From Desulfonema magnum (GTDB lineage Bacteria > Desulfobacterota > Desulfobacteria > Desulfobacterales > 4be13): a DNA stretch of 64,000 nucleotides. The position numbers were made by a program, and so were the translations under genes. The notes beneath the pieces were generated by a model. That model was given only the letters and a program-made list of their open reading frames with translations, searched no databases and was not told where the DNA came from. The stretch is taken from NCBI RefSeq assembly GCF_017377395.1, contig NZ_CP061800.1, forward strand, positions 6,221,633 through 6,285,632. The letters are read 5' to 3'. Of the stretch, positions 44,938 to 55,900 are shown one piece after another (the first letter of the stretch is position 1; the number at the start of each line of letters is the position of its first letter).

Positions 44938-45030
44938 TTGCCAGACCACAAGTCTGGCACTCCCTGTTGCCAGATATGCTTGTCAGAGACACGCCTTGCC
45001 AAACTGGAAGTTTGGCACTCCTTTTTTGTT
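44938..45030. repeat. Relatives of the 39-bp hairpin repeat
   Basis: GCCAGACCACAAGTCTGGC (44941-44959) and GCCAAACTGGAAGTTTGGC (44998-45016) are hairpins with 7-bp stems followed by ACTCC, the same layout as the 39-bp repeats at 60.0, 61.2 and 61.5 kb but with other paired bases. Confidence 0.65.
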
Positions 45031-45074
45031 TGGTTGTCGGACAATGTATTGCCATAAACAAAATTCAGAATTAG

Positions 45075-45219
45075 CAGATCGAAAAATTTTCAGACTGTCA
45101 CAGGGCGGACAGGGGAGAAACCCGGGTTTTTCCGGCCGGGGAGATCGCCCCGTCCCGAGAAAAAAAGCCGGGTTTTTTTGCAGTCCCGCACACCCTCCGG
45201 AAACTTTTCGATCTGCTGA
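45075..45219. mobile_element. MITE family 2 copy
   Basis: The ends AGCAGATCGAAAAATTTTC and GGAAACTTTTCGATCTGCT bound an interior with GAGAAACCCGGG and AGCCGGGTTTTT arms. The outside 7-mers CAGAATT and GAGAATA agree in the five central positions. It ends 38 bases before the symporter start. Confidence 0.7.
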
Positions 45220-45257
45220 GAATAAATACTTAATCACTTTTAACAAAGGAGGATTTT

Positions 45258-46553
45258 TTGCAGAGTTTTCTCTATCTCGTTGTATTTATTGTTTCATTTT
45301 TTTTTATTTCCCTACTTGCTGTTAAGAGTTCAGGAAAAGTAAAAACAGGTTCTGACTTTTCCCTTGCCAATCGTTCCCTGAATTCTGCCGGGGTTTCCTG
45401 GGTCATCATCGGCACATTGGTGGGAGGTGTTTCAACCATAGGTACAGTTCAGACCGCATATACTCACGGGCTTTCCGCATGGATTTTCACTCTCGGGAGC
45501 GGAATATCCTGTTTTCTCCTGGGATGTTTTTTTGCCAAAGCCCTGAGGGAAGAGGGCGTTGTGACGGTGTCGGAATATCTCGGAAACTACTTTGGGAAAA
45601 ACTTCAGATATTACAGCAGTGCTTTCAATTCCACAGGCATGTTTATACATATCGTGGGCCAGTTTCTCGCGGCAATGGCAATACTTCAGTCTGTTTTTGC
45701 ATTCTCCTATACAACTTCCGTTTTTATAACAATGGCTTTAATCGCAGTATTTGTGGTTTCAGGCGGAATTGCCGGCGCTGGCACTGTGGGTAAAATCAAA
45801 TTCTACATGCTTTATATCATCATGTTTATTTCAGCAATGGTATCATTATATAAAGGGGGAGGAATTTCTGAAATATTAAGCCGTCTGCCGCAAGACAAAA
45901 ACATGCTCAGTCTGTTCTCATATGGTACAAAAACGGCTGTGCTTGATATGACCTCCATGCTCGTGGGAGTTTTGTCCACACAGATTTATTTGCAGGCTAT
46001 TTTTTCGGCAAAAGATGTAAAAGAAGCCAGAAACGGCGCGTTTCTCAGCGCGGTTATCATACCGCCTATCGGTATCCTGGGAATCATTATCGGGCTGTAT
46101 CTGCGGGCGTATTTTCCGGAAGTTGCTGCAAACAGTGCCCAGGCTTTTCCCTTTTTTCTGAATCATACATTTCCGCCGCTGATCTCAGCTTTTTTTTCCG
46201 CGGGAATTCTGCTCATTGTTCTGGGAACAGGCACAGGACTTGTTTTAGGTGTGACAACCAATATTTATACGGATTTTATCAGCAAGATCAGCCTGATTTC
46301 CGATAAAATAAGCGCGCTGATGCTTCTGAGATTATGCGGCCTTTTTATTCTTTTTCTTTCTTCATGTATCGTATTTTCAGGGCTTGACTCAACCATTCTG
46401 AAATGGAGCTATATGTCAATGGGTCTGAGAGGTTCATCCATTTTTGCCGGGCTGTGGGTGCTGAGTTTTATGAAAAGCTATAAGAATTCAAAACTATTGC
46501 ATTTTTTTCTCTATATGATTCCTCCGATATATATTTTGTTTAATGTCGCTTAA
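45258..46553 (+). CDS. Sodium:solute symporter family protein
   Basis: A 431-residue integral membrane transporter of the SSS family, with about 11 to 12 hydrophobic helices. The early S-D-F-S-L-A-N-R-S-L-N segment followed by G-T-L-V-G-G-V-S-T-I-G-T near residue 52 matches the first two helices of this fold, which forms the sodium and substrate site. Translation begins at TTG 45258, five bases after a strong AAAGGAGG, and no ATG suits. It is slightly shorter than typical 460-500-residue members. The substrate is unknown. It stands alone, immediately downstream of a MITE. Confidence 0.85.
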   Translation: MQSFLYLVVFIVSFFFISLLAVKSSGKVKTGSDFSLANRSLNSAGVSWVIIGTLVGGVSTIGTVQTAYTHGLSAWIFTLGSGISCFLLGCFFAKALREEGVVTVSEYLGNYFGKNFRYYSSAFNSTGMFIHIVGQFLAAMAILQSVFAFSYTTSVFITMALIAVFVVSGGIAGAGTVGKIKFYMLYIIMFISAMVSLYKGGGISEILSRLPQDKNMLSLFSYGTKTAVLDMTSMLVGVLSTQIYLQAIFSAKDVKEARNGAFLSAVIIPPIGILGIIIGLYLRAYFPEVAANSAQAFPFFLNHTFPPLISAFFSAGILLIVLGTGTGLVLGVTTNIYTDFISKISLISDKISALMLLRLCGLFILFLSSCIVFSGLDSTILKWSYMSMGLRGSSIFAGLWVLSFMKSYKNSKLLHFFLYMIPPIYILFNVA

Positions 46554-46569
46554 ATTATCAGTAGATGGA

Positions 46570-46742
46570 AAGTACCCGGAAATGCTTGCCCGGAGCGGTT
46601 CAGGGCGTTTCCCGAAATGCTCGCCCGGAATTGACAAATTCCGGGCCTTTCCGGCGGATTTGTCAATCCCCCGGGAGCGGTTCAGGGCATTCCCGAAATG
46701 CTCGCCCGGAGCGGTTCAGGGCGTTTCCCGAAATGCTTGCGT
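46570..46742. repeat. Imperfect repeats of GCCCGGAGCGGTTCAGGGC
   Basis: Four copies of a unit around GAGCGGTTCAGGGCGTTTCC and GAAATGCTCGCCCGGA lie in tandem. Between the second and third is a hairpin AATTGACAAATTCCGGGCC facing GGCGGATTTGTCAATCCCCC. The block starts just after the symporter stop. Confidence 0.75.
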
Positions 46743-46763
46743 CATTATTCCGGCTGTGGGCAG

Positions 46764-47070
46764 CTAATTTTCGATACCCAATAGTTTAGGCATTGTAAAG
46801 CTCAGATTCTGTTTAAAATCATACCTCTGAACCACTTCATCCAAGACTTCCCGGGCGATAGCCCTCTTTTCTTTTTTTGTGAGGCGATGCCAGTTAGGGT
46901 ATTCTTTTTTCAGTTTTTTTGGGTAGTGTTCTAAAACTGGACTTAATTTTTTTAAGGCATTGAATCAATTTAGCAAATATCGGATCAAGTCCAGTTTTAG
47001 AACACCACCGACTGCGTGATTTATTCTCAAATTTTTCTAAGAAGGTGTATTTTTCAAGCCCTCTCAGTGA
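46764..47070 (-). pseudogene. Transposase-like gene remnant split by a MITE
   Basis: On the reverse strand, 47070-47010 encodes S-L-R-G-L-E-K-Y-T-F-L-E-K-F-E-N-K-S-R-S. After the 88-bp element the open frame resumes at 46919 with K-K-L-K-K-E-Y-P-N-W-H-R-L-T-K-K-E-K-R-A and runs to a stop at 46764. The two parts read like one continuous N-terminal region of an IS transposase as I recall such proteins. It has no start codon with a binding site, and a stop follows after about 50 residues, so it is a dead fragment. Confidence 0.4.
46922..47009. mobile_element. 88-bp MITE with 23-bp terminal inverted repeats
   Basis: The left end (46922-46944) and right end (46987-47009) are inverted copies over 23 bases with one mismatch, sharing GTGTTCTAAAACTGGACTT. 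The 42-base centre is A/T-rich and non-coding. It interrupts the transposase-like remnant. Confidence 0.8.
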
Positions 47071-47195
47071 TCACGACAACACTTCGAAACAATTTAATAA
47101 CATTAAAAATCACCATTTTTTATAAACCCTCGCTGTCAGAGGCTTTGCAGGGACTTTTAAGATACGTTCTAAGTATTTTCTTAGATTTTCTAACA

Positions 47196-47364
47196 ATATC
47201 GTTCGGCATGATTTTTGCATAGCCGGACGGAAATGCCCGGCATTTCCGCATTTTGGAGAAATTGTTTCCGAAAAACGCCCGGCGGACATTTCGGGATTTC
47301 AGTTTTCCGGATATATGAATTCAGTTAGTTACAAATGTATGCAAAAATCGTGCCGAACGGTATT
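47196..47364. mobile_element. 169-bp MITE with 27-bp inverted ends
   Basis: Ends at 47196-47222 and about 47338-47364 are inverted copies with two or so mismatches, sharing CGTTCGGCA and GATTTTTGCATA. Outside both ends lie imperfect direct copies of CTAAGTATTTTCTTAGATTT (47168-47191 and 47370-47394), themselves containing a small CTAAG/CTTAG palindrome. The interior has GCCCGGCATTTCCG and GCCCGGCGGACATTTCGG segments. The remaining bases 47400-48032 hold no supported gene. Confidence 0.65.
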
Positions 47365-48032
47365 GATTTTCTAAGTATTTTCTTAGATTTTTCTAGGTAT
47401 TTTCTTAATAAGAGCAGGTAGTTTTGCAATTGACATCTATTTTATTTTTCTGTAATAACTAACCCAACTTGCTACCTATTGAACAATGTAACGTTTTAAA
47501 AAAAACAGCAATATAAAAAAATTGCACACGAGAGCATTTGCTCTTTCTTCTCATGTAATATTTTACTTTTATAATGACTTATTATTTTAAAAATCATTTT
47601 AAATAAAGAATCTGAAGCAAAAAATATATGAAAAATATTGCAGGATATTTTACTCTCAGAGAGTAAACGGTATTGTTCTTTAAATTCAAAGCTGTATTAT
47701 TAAAAACAATGAGTTATCCATTTTTCTAATAGATGGCAAGTTGGGTTAAATACCCGATCAAAAAATTTTTGCTGATTGAGATGGATTTAGAGAAGGTCGC
47801 TGAATCTGAAGCAATTCAGGACATAAGCCCGGAGGTGAACATTCATTTACACAGCATGCCCGGGTTCACGTTCAGATCAGGTTCAGTTCAGCGATTAAGT
47901 TTACGTTTACGTTCACAGGCATCTCCTAAATCCGTTATAATCAGAAAAAACCTCGCTGCAAAGCCCGTGAAAAACCTCGAAGGTCTTATGTCAATATATT
48001 ATTGTAACCATTAAATTTAAAAGGAGGAAAAA

Positions 48033-49537
48033 ATGAGGAAGAGAATGCTTGTCAGTCTGACCGTTATGATAGCCATATTGTGCGGGAGCGGTTTTGTTTC
48101 CCCGGCACAGGCTGTTGTTATCTGTGTGGATGCGGGTGCCGGGGGCCGCGAGGACGGCAGTTCGTGGGCGGACGCGTTCACAGATATGCAGGATGCCCTG
48201 GCAGAAGCTGTATCCCGGCATAGAGGGAACCTACACTTACACCCTGGTTTCCAGCGATGCCTCTTTTGCTATTTCCCACGACACTCTCGTAACTGCGGAA
48301 AGCTTTGACTATGAAACTCAGAACAGTTACAGCATTCGCGTCTGCGCCACTGACAAGGACGGAAGTCCGTTTGAGAAACAGTTCACCATCAGCGTGATCA
48401 ATGTGAACGAACCGCCGTCCGGTATCTCTCTGACCAATACAGAAGTACAGGAAAACCAGCCCGCCGGCACTGTTGTCGGCAGTTTGAGCGTGACTGATCC
48501 TGATACCGGGGACAGCCACACTTACCAGCTCGTTCCGGGCTCCGGGGACAACAGCGCTTTCACCATTGCCGGCACTACCTTAAAAACTGCTCAGATCTTT
48601 GAGTATGACACTAAGAACAGCTACAGTATCCGTGTGCGCGTCACTGACAGCGAAGGACACAGTTTTGAAAAGCAGTTTGCTGTCAGCGTGTTAAAGGGCA
48701 ACAGACCGCCCGCCGACATCACTCTGAGCAGTGACAGTGTGCCTGAAAACCGGCCTGTCGGCACTGTTGTCGGGAACCTTGCCGCGAGTGATCCGGATTC
48801 CGGGGACACTCACACTTACACGCTGGTCTCCGGCAGCGATCTTTTCAGCATTTTCGGCAGCACCCTTGTAACCTGGGAAGTCTTTGACTATGAAACGAAA
48901 AGCAGCCACAGTATCCGTGTCCGGGTTGCTGACAGTCATGGTGCCGCCTTTGAAAAGCAGTTTGCTGTCGGCGTGGTCAATGCCAATGATCCTCCCACCG
49001 ACATCAGCCTTGACAATGACAGCATAAACGAAAACAGGCCAGTGGGAACAGAAGTGGGAACCCTCGGCACGGCTGATTCTGACACTGGTGACAGTCATAT
49101 TTATGCCCTGGCTACCGGGGAGGGCGATATTGACAATGACTTTTTCGGTATTGATTTCAGCGATGACGGCAGCGCCATCCTCATAGCAATGGAAATTTTT
49201 AATTATGAGGCGAGGAACACTTACAATATCCGTTTACGAACCACTGACAGTGACGGTCTTTACTTCGAGAAGCAGTTTGTCATCCTTATAAATGATGTGA
49301 ATGAGGCTCCTACGGAAATACACCTGAAAAGGTTCGGCACCGGCGTTCCGGAAAACGAACCTCCCGGCTTTGTTGTTGGTGCCCTCAGCACCGATGACCC
49401 TGACATCGGTGACACTCATACATATCACCGGGTGGTTCATGCGCACGGAGGCTGGGTTGACAACGACGCTTTCAGCATCGAAGGCAATGTCTTAAAGACA
49501 ACAAAGGCTTTCAATTATGAAAATAAAAACGAATATA
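48033..49537 (+). pseudogene. Broken secreted cadherin-repeat protein gene
   Basis: The start is intact: AAGGAGG, ATG 48033, signal peptide ending P-A-Q-A, then V-D-A-G-A-G-G-R-E-D-G-S-S-W-A-D-A-F-T-D-M-Q-D-A-L, the opening of a beta-helix surface protein. Near 48215 the reading frame shifts, and the +1 frame then encodes five cadherin-like repeats of about 95 residues (each with P-x-D-I-x-L, V-x-E-N-x-P-x-G-T-V-V-G, D-P-D-x-G-D-x-H-T-Y and F-E-K-Q-F-x-V-x-V). The last repeat stops at 49537, where two family 3 MITEs begin and supply foreign residues until a stop. So the gene has lost its frame, a middle part and its C-terminus. Confidence 0.75.
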
Positions 49538-49808
49538 AGTACCTGATCAAAAATTTTTTATACATCTTTTTTTCTGTGAGCGGCGGAGAAACCCGGCTTT
49601 TTCCTCTGTCGGAGAAGCATCATTCCGGCAAAAAAACCCGGGTTTCTTTTCCGGGCAGATAAGTACCTGATCAAAAATTTTTTATACATCTTTTTTTCTG
49701 TGAGCGGCGGAGAAACCCGGCTTTTTCCTTTGTCGGAGAAGCATCATTCCGGCAAAAAAACCCGGGTTTCTTTTCCGGGCAGATATTAAAAACTTATGGT
49801 TAGGTACT
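49538..49808. mobile_element. Two tandem MITE family 3 copies
   Basis: Copy one (49538-49659) and copy two (49662-49808) share 122 bases with a single T/C difference noted. Copy two has both ends (AGTACCTGATC and GGTTAGGTACT) and TA flanks on each side. Copy one ends at the internal GGGCAGATA, where copy two begins. Internal arms GGAGAAACCCGG and AAACCCGGGTTTC form a hairpin. The pair truncates the cadherin-repeat gene. Confidence 0.85.
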
Positions 49809-49848
49809 TATTTGTAGCATTCATCAAGCCGGGCCGGCAAATGCTACA

Positions 49849-49911
49849 AATATGCCGCTCTTACAGGGTCTAATAATCAGCAAGTTTCAAATTTCAAATT
49901 TCAAGTTTCAA
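49849..49911. repeat. CTACAAATATGCC fragment and TTTCAAA heptamer run
   Basis: A fragment of the CTACAAAGATGCCG...CTTACAGGG repeat (as at 19318) is followed by TTTCAAA, TTTCAAA, TTTCAAG and TTTCAAA (49884-49911). The last unit overlaps the stop codon of the large surface protein gene. Confidence 0.8.
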
Positions 49912-52900
49912 AAATCCGAACCCAGCTGCCTCAGGACATAAACCGCTTCATCTGTCCCGATGCGCCCGTCACCATTGACATCTGCGTAAATACAAATACT
50001 GCCTGCATTTTTTCCCACCAGGGTCTTTAAAATGATGATGGCGTCCAAGAGATCAATGGTTCCGCTGTCATCCACATCTCCCGGAAGAGTTTCACCGGCA
50101 ACGCAGGAATTCACCATAATCACAGCATCATCATAAGCAGAACTGAAAGCTGTCTTACCGCCATTGATGCTGGCATCCGCGGTTTCACCTGGCGTGCCGC
50201 TGGTCTTATCATAAGCCCGGAATGTAACTGTTGAAAGACCGGTAAAATCTTCATCCGGCACAAATCGTATCTTATGGGTATCCGCGTCGGTCAGGGTTCC
50301 GTCCAGCAGACGGGCTTGGGTTTCCATATCCGCAGACATGCCGCTTACAAAGGCAAAGTCATTCCAGGTGTCGCCATTATCAAGGGAATACTGCCACACG
50401 CCATAAGTGTTGTCCGCGGCAATGACCGCAATGGCGTTTACAGGCGATTCCGTATCAATGTCAGCAACAGACCCGTGAACAACAATATCTGCAACACAGG
50501 TTCCCGGATTTACCGCGGGATTTCTGATGATGTCATTCAGTTTGGGGTCCTGGGTCGGATCCAGAATGGGCGCGTAATTGGACCAGTTTAACCCCACCAT
50601 GAATTCATCGCTGACGCTTTTTCCGTTGGATGTTCCGGTGATGGTGACGAGCGCATCGCCTGCCTGATCTTTCAGAAAAGACAGGGTTAATATATTCTCA
50701 TCCACAACTCTCGCGTACACCAGCGAGGAATTATCATTGCCTGTCACTGTTTTCAGAATTTCATCATCATCATTGTCCGCATCTGTGAACACATCGGACA
50801 GGTCAATTTTTTTGCCTGAGGTCTCATAATTCATCAGCACATCCGCGATGGGTCGGGCCACGATGGGCGGATCATCCACTGAGCTTACGAAAAGGGTGGC
50901 GATATTTGTATGTTCGCTGAATGGCGATGCACCGCCGTTTTCAGAGGTGTTTTCCCTTTTCCCGGGGGATCCCATGTTCTGGTCCCAGGCTCGGAACGTA
51001 AATGTCGTGACACCGTGATAATCAGTATCCGGCACAAAACGGATTCTGTTGGTCTCTTCAAGCAATACCGCGTTGTCTTCCAGATCCGCAATCTCGGTGA
51101 GCAAACTAAAATCATGCCAGGTTTCGCCGTGATCCAGGGAATATTGCCAGGCTCCGTTGGTGTTGTCCACCTCTGTGACGGCCATGGCTTTCCGAGGGGA
51201 CCCGTCCGCGTCTGTGATACTGTTGTCCGCGAGGATATCCCCCACACTGTCACCGTCATTCTCTGTCTCGTCCTCGCTGATGTCAGTCAGCAGGGGAGAG
51301 TGATCCGCATCCAGCACCGGCGCCTCATTGATCATGACCACAAATTCGTCACTCACGGTTTTTCCGTTGGATGTCCCTCTGACCCTTATCACCGCGTTTC
51401 CGCGCTGGCTGTCATACATATTCAGGGTCAGGGTGTTTCTGTCAATGAGGGCCGTGACAAGGGACGGATTGGTGTTGGATTCCACGGCTTTGATAATGTC
51501 CCTGTCATCATTGTCAACATCAACATCTGTGAATACGTTTGAGAGATTGATGGTTCTGCCGGTCACAGGCGCTGTCACCATTATATTTTCTATGGGATTG
51601 TCAACTGTGGGCGGATCATCCACGGGCCTGACTTTTATGATTCCCCTGTTATCAGGAACCGGGATGGTGTCTCTTCTGCCGGAAATCAGGGTCTGGCCCG
51701 GGAATCCGCCGTTGCTCAGATCATAGGCCTGAAATCTGAATACAGACTCCCCATTATAATCCGTGTCCGGCACGAACCGAATCCGGGCGCTGCTGTCAAG
51801 CACACGGGTTTCATTTTCCAGGTCTATAAATCCGCCGGTTTTTGAGGTAAAATTTTTCCATTCAAAATTTTCAAGCGCATACTGCCAAATGCCAAATTCA
51901 TTGTTCACGCTTGTCACGGCAATGGCGGTGATCAGGTTCCCGTTCTCGTCAGCAACGTTTTCAAATATGTCTGCCACGGTGTCCCCGTGATTGCTGAAAG
52001 AATCTTCGGGGATGGGCGTGAGGTGCTGATCTCCGGGCGCAGGCAGCGGCTGTTCCTGGTTATCGCTCACGGTCACGGTAAAGCTGTCTGTCACGGTTTT
52101 GCCGTTGGATTGCCCCCGGATGGTTATGACGGCTTGTCCGACTTTATCTTGTTGAAAATCCAGGGTTAAGGTGTTTTTGTCAACAAAAGGGGTCACAAGG
52201 TTCCAGTTTGTATTTTCTTCCAATTGTTTGGTGATGGTTGCGGGATTATTGTCTATGTCTGTAAACACATCTGCCAGGTTGATGGTGCGGTTTCCCGCAT
52301 TCATGTTCACGAAAACATCATCCATGGGCCTGAATACTGTGGGCGGATTATCCACGGGTGTCACTTCAATTTGCGCGTAATCAGATACCGCGCTGAATGC
52401 GCTGGTGCCGCCATATGCTGTCACGTCCGCAACAGCTCCGGGTGTGGTCCCGTCGGTCATGTCCCATGCCCGGAACGTGAATGAGGATCCGCCGTAATAA
52501 TTGGGGTTGGGCACAAACCGGACTTTGTGGCTTTCTGTAAGAACACGGGCTTCTTCATCTGTGTTGACAAACCGGCCCGTGACTGATGTGAAATCATTCC
52601 AGGTGCCGCCGTTGTCAAGGGAGTACTGCCAGGTCCCCATGGTGTTGTTCACGCCGATGACGGCTATGGCAATGACCGCCTCGGTGTTGGGGATGTCCGG
52701 GTCTGTGATAAATCCTTCAGATTCGACACAGATGCCGTCATCTGCGGTACATTCGTTGTAGGTATATCCGTTCTTTGTGACAAAGAGGCCGCTGACCATG
52801 TCTCCCACGGTGTCCCCGGGGCTGTTCGTGTTGTTTTCCTCTATGGAGGTGAGTACCGGGAACTGATGAATGGGGATGGCCGGCGGATCGGTTTCAGAAT

Positions 52901-55900
52901 GCACGGTGATGTTAAATTGGTCTTTCACGGTCTTTTCCGCGGATGTGGCGAGAATCGTTACCGCGGCTTGGCCGTACTGATGGGATTCATAAGCAATGGT
53001 GAGGATGTCTCCGACGATGCTGAGGTCAAGCAGGGGGGAATCCTGGAGAGGGCCTACGTTTGATTCTTCAATGGTCTCTATGGTTTCCACGATCAGGAGG
53101 TCATTGTTGTCTATGTCGGTAAACACATCTCCCAAATCTATGACCGTGTCTCTTGCATCTTCAAGCACGGTGATGTCAAGTATGGGGCTGACCACCCTGG
53201 GCGCATCGTCAAGGGGATTCACGGTGATGTTGGCTTGGTCCTGGGCAGAACTGAATGGTGTCATGCCGCCGATTCCGGTGATTTTGATGGTGCTGCCTGC
53301 GGTGCCTTCCGTCATGTCCCATGCCCGGAACGTGAATGCGGCATTGCCGTTGTAATCTCCATAGGGATAATCCGGGTTGGGCAAAAATCTTATTTTGTGA
53401 CTGCTTTCCAGAACACGGGCTTCCTCAAGTGTAATGTTATCTCCTCGGATGTCGCTGAAGTCGCTCCACTGGGTGGCGCTGTCCGTGGAATACTGCCATA
53501 CACCGTTGGTGTTGTCCACGGCTATGACCGCGATGGCCTGTCTGGGGGTGCCGTCCACGTCTTCAATGGAATCTTGTGCGAGTATTTCTGCCACGGTATT
53601 GCCCGGGTTGAGGGTCGGATCAATGTCTTCGTCAATGGCTGTGAGTTCGGGCGATAAATGGCTGTGTAATACAGGCGCATCATTCTGGGCTGCCACTTTT
53701 ACGGTCACTGTGATGATGTCAGTTCCGCCTCTGGTGTCATATGCCTGCACTTGAAAACTGTCTGTGCCAGACCAGTTTGCGGCCGGAGAATAGCCAATGC
53801 CTTTGTCGGAGCCGCTTCCGCTCGCAGATGCGGTTCCGTGACTTGGCGATTTGCTGATTTTCCATCGGATCCTGCTGTTGTCGCCGTCCTGGTCTGTGGC
53901 GTTCAGGCTCAGGCTGAAGGATCTGGGATCGCTGTCTTCGTCCATGTTTACGGTGACTGCACTGCCTTCGCTAATGACTGGCGGCGCATTTATGGTGATG
54001 GTTTGGCAGAGTTCGGGAGCTTCATTGTAATTGGTGTTTCCGGGCTGTGTGGCGCAGATGACTGCGTCACCATAGCCTGTGGGGTTTACTTTGTTTCGGC
54101 TTATTAAGGCAACTTCAGGGGTTTTACTGGTGAAGATGACGGATAAGCCGGAGCTGGCCTGGGCGTTCAGGGGGATGTTATCCCCGTGATTGACAAGGGC
54201 GGGCAGGGGATCATAAGATGTGATGGTCTGATCAAGTTGGGTTATTTCCAGTTCGCTGTTGATGTAATTAAATGTGTAATGGTCGTCTGCCCCTCCGCCT
54301 ATGACAATGGGGTAGGTTCCTGCATTACTGGTTTTTGTGGCTGAACAACTGAGTGTGGGCGGGGTGTCAAGAACGCTGACGTTATCCGATCCGACCCAGC
54401 CGCTATATGACATGGTAAACTGCGGGTTATCTGTGTTATAAGGTCTTGTTTTGTCATCTGCTGTTACTGTCAGGGTTTTCTTGTTTACGGTTAATGTTCC
54501 GCAGCCGCTAGCAGCCAAATATTTAACGCTTTTAGGCACTTCGCCGCATATTTGCGTCGTACCAACGCCCACAATTCTGACTGTGGAGTTGGACTTGTTC
54601 ACTGTGGCAACAGAGGGATTTGATGAAGTGATAAGTTTGACAGTCCCCCCCGGGGCGGTTGCGCCTGTAAAAGCGGGGTCGCCATAAGTTCTTGTTCCCA
54701 GGTCAAAGGTGATGCTCTGAGGTTCGGCATCGATGTCGGCAATGTTGACAGTAACTTCGGAATTAGGTGAAAAGCTGGCATTTATATATGCTTCAGCATT
54801 AGTCTCAATAGTGTGAGTAATCTTAACAGGGGAATAGTTTGTAGCTACCTTATCATGGCTTGCAACAACTTTAACTTTCTGAGGGGTCTTTCCGTTAGAA
54901 GTTTTAAAAATAAGAGGAGAAGAAGTGGTGATGATGTCATCACCAGCCTCGTTTATTAGCTGAATTAGATTAAACGGGTCGTCTATGGAAAGATTAATTT
55001 TAACATCATCAGTAGGGAAGGTATTGAGCTTCACAGTATAAGTGGTTTCACTGCCTTCTGTGACATTAACGGTGTCAGTAGAAATAGTAACGCCGGGATC
55101 GTCGTCATTAGTAATTGTGAAAGTTTTCTCTTTATTATCAGCGTCAATATCAGCCATATTCGAGTCGGTTTCACTGCCGACTAAAGGCTTATCTAATAAT
55201 TTGACAGAAAACTTTTCATTAGGTTCACTTACCTCATCTCCTATAATTTTCACAATAATATTTTTGGTAAGATCATCTGGAGCGAAGGTCAACTCATCAC
55301 CAGTATAATCATAAGGGTTTTCAACCTTATAGTCAGTTCCCTCGTCTGCTGTTACACCAGAAATTTTGTAATAAACTGTAACTGTTTTGGGATTTGCCTT
55401 TGAAAGAGTCACTTTAAATTTGATATCCTTCCCAACAAGATCATCTCCTTCCATAACACTATCATCGCTGCTAATAGAGATTAGAGATTTGTCATTGTCG
55501 GTAATATTGACCTCGACTTTGGAACTAGGAGATATCTTGACACTTGACTTTGTATATTCATCAGCACTATCAGAGTCAATCGTGTGAGTAATCTTAACCT
55601 CATGATCGCCTTCGACGTCTTCATCATCATCTGCGGTGACGGTGATACTTTTGGCTGTCTGATTTTCAAACTCAAGAGTAATCGAACCATCTGAATTAGC
55701 TGTCACGCCATCCGAACTCACTTTTATCTGTTTGTTCTCCGGCTTAACGGTGATATACACTTTAGCTGACGGGGTGGTGTTAAGTTTGACAGTATAAGAT
55801 TCCCCCGTAGTATTTCCCTCTGTGACGCTGACACTGGTCGTGCTAATAGTAACTCCCTCATCTGGGGGTCTTTCATATGCTCCCATATCTACAATAGGAG

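Larger units (their letters stand above)
43246..45257. other. Two-kilobase gene-free region packed with mobile repeats
   Basis: No gene is supported; open frames here are built from repeats. Contents in order: an AGGCTTCCGA hairpin near 43266; the TCTCGTTCCCACGCTTTGCG palindrome at 43363 and 43757; three family 2 MITEs; many copies of the GACGGGGTTTGCAACCCCGTC palindrome; a GATCACAG/spacer stretch (43900-44260); and a copy of the CCAGAC/GTCTGG hairpin repeat at 44938-44965. The ribosome binding site AAAGGAGG of the symporter lies at its end. Confidence 0.7.

Noticed and set aside
44472..45074. 200-codon frame in the repeat-packed region
   Set aside because: It is made of the GACGGGGTTTGCAACCCCGTC palindromes and MITE sequence.
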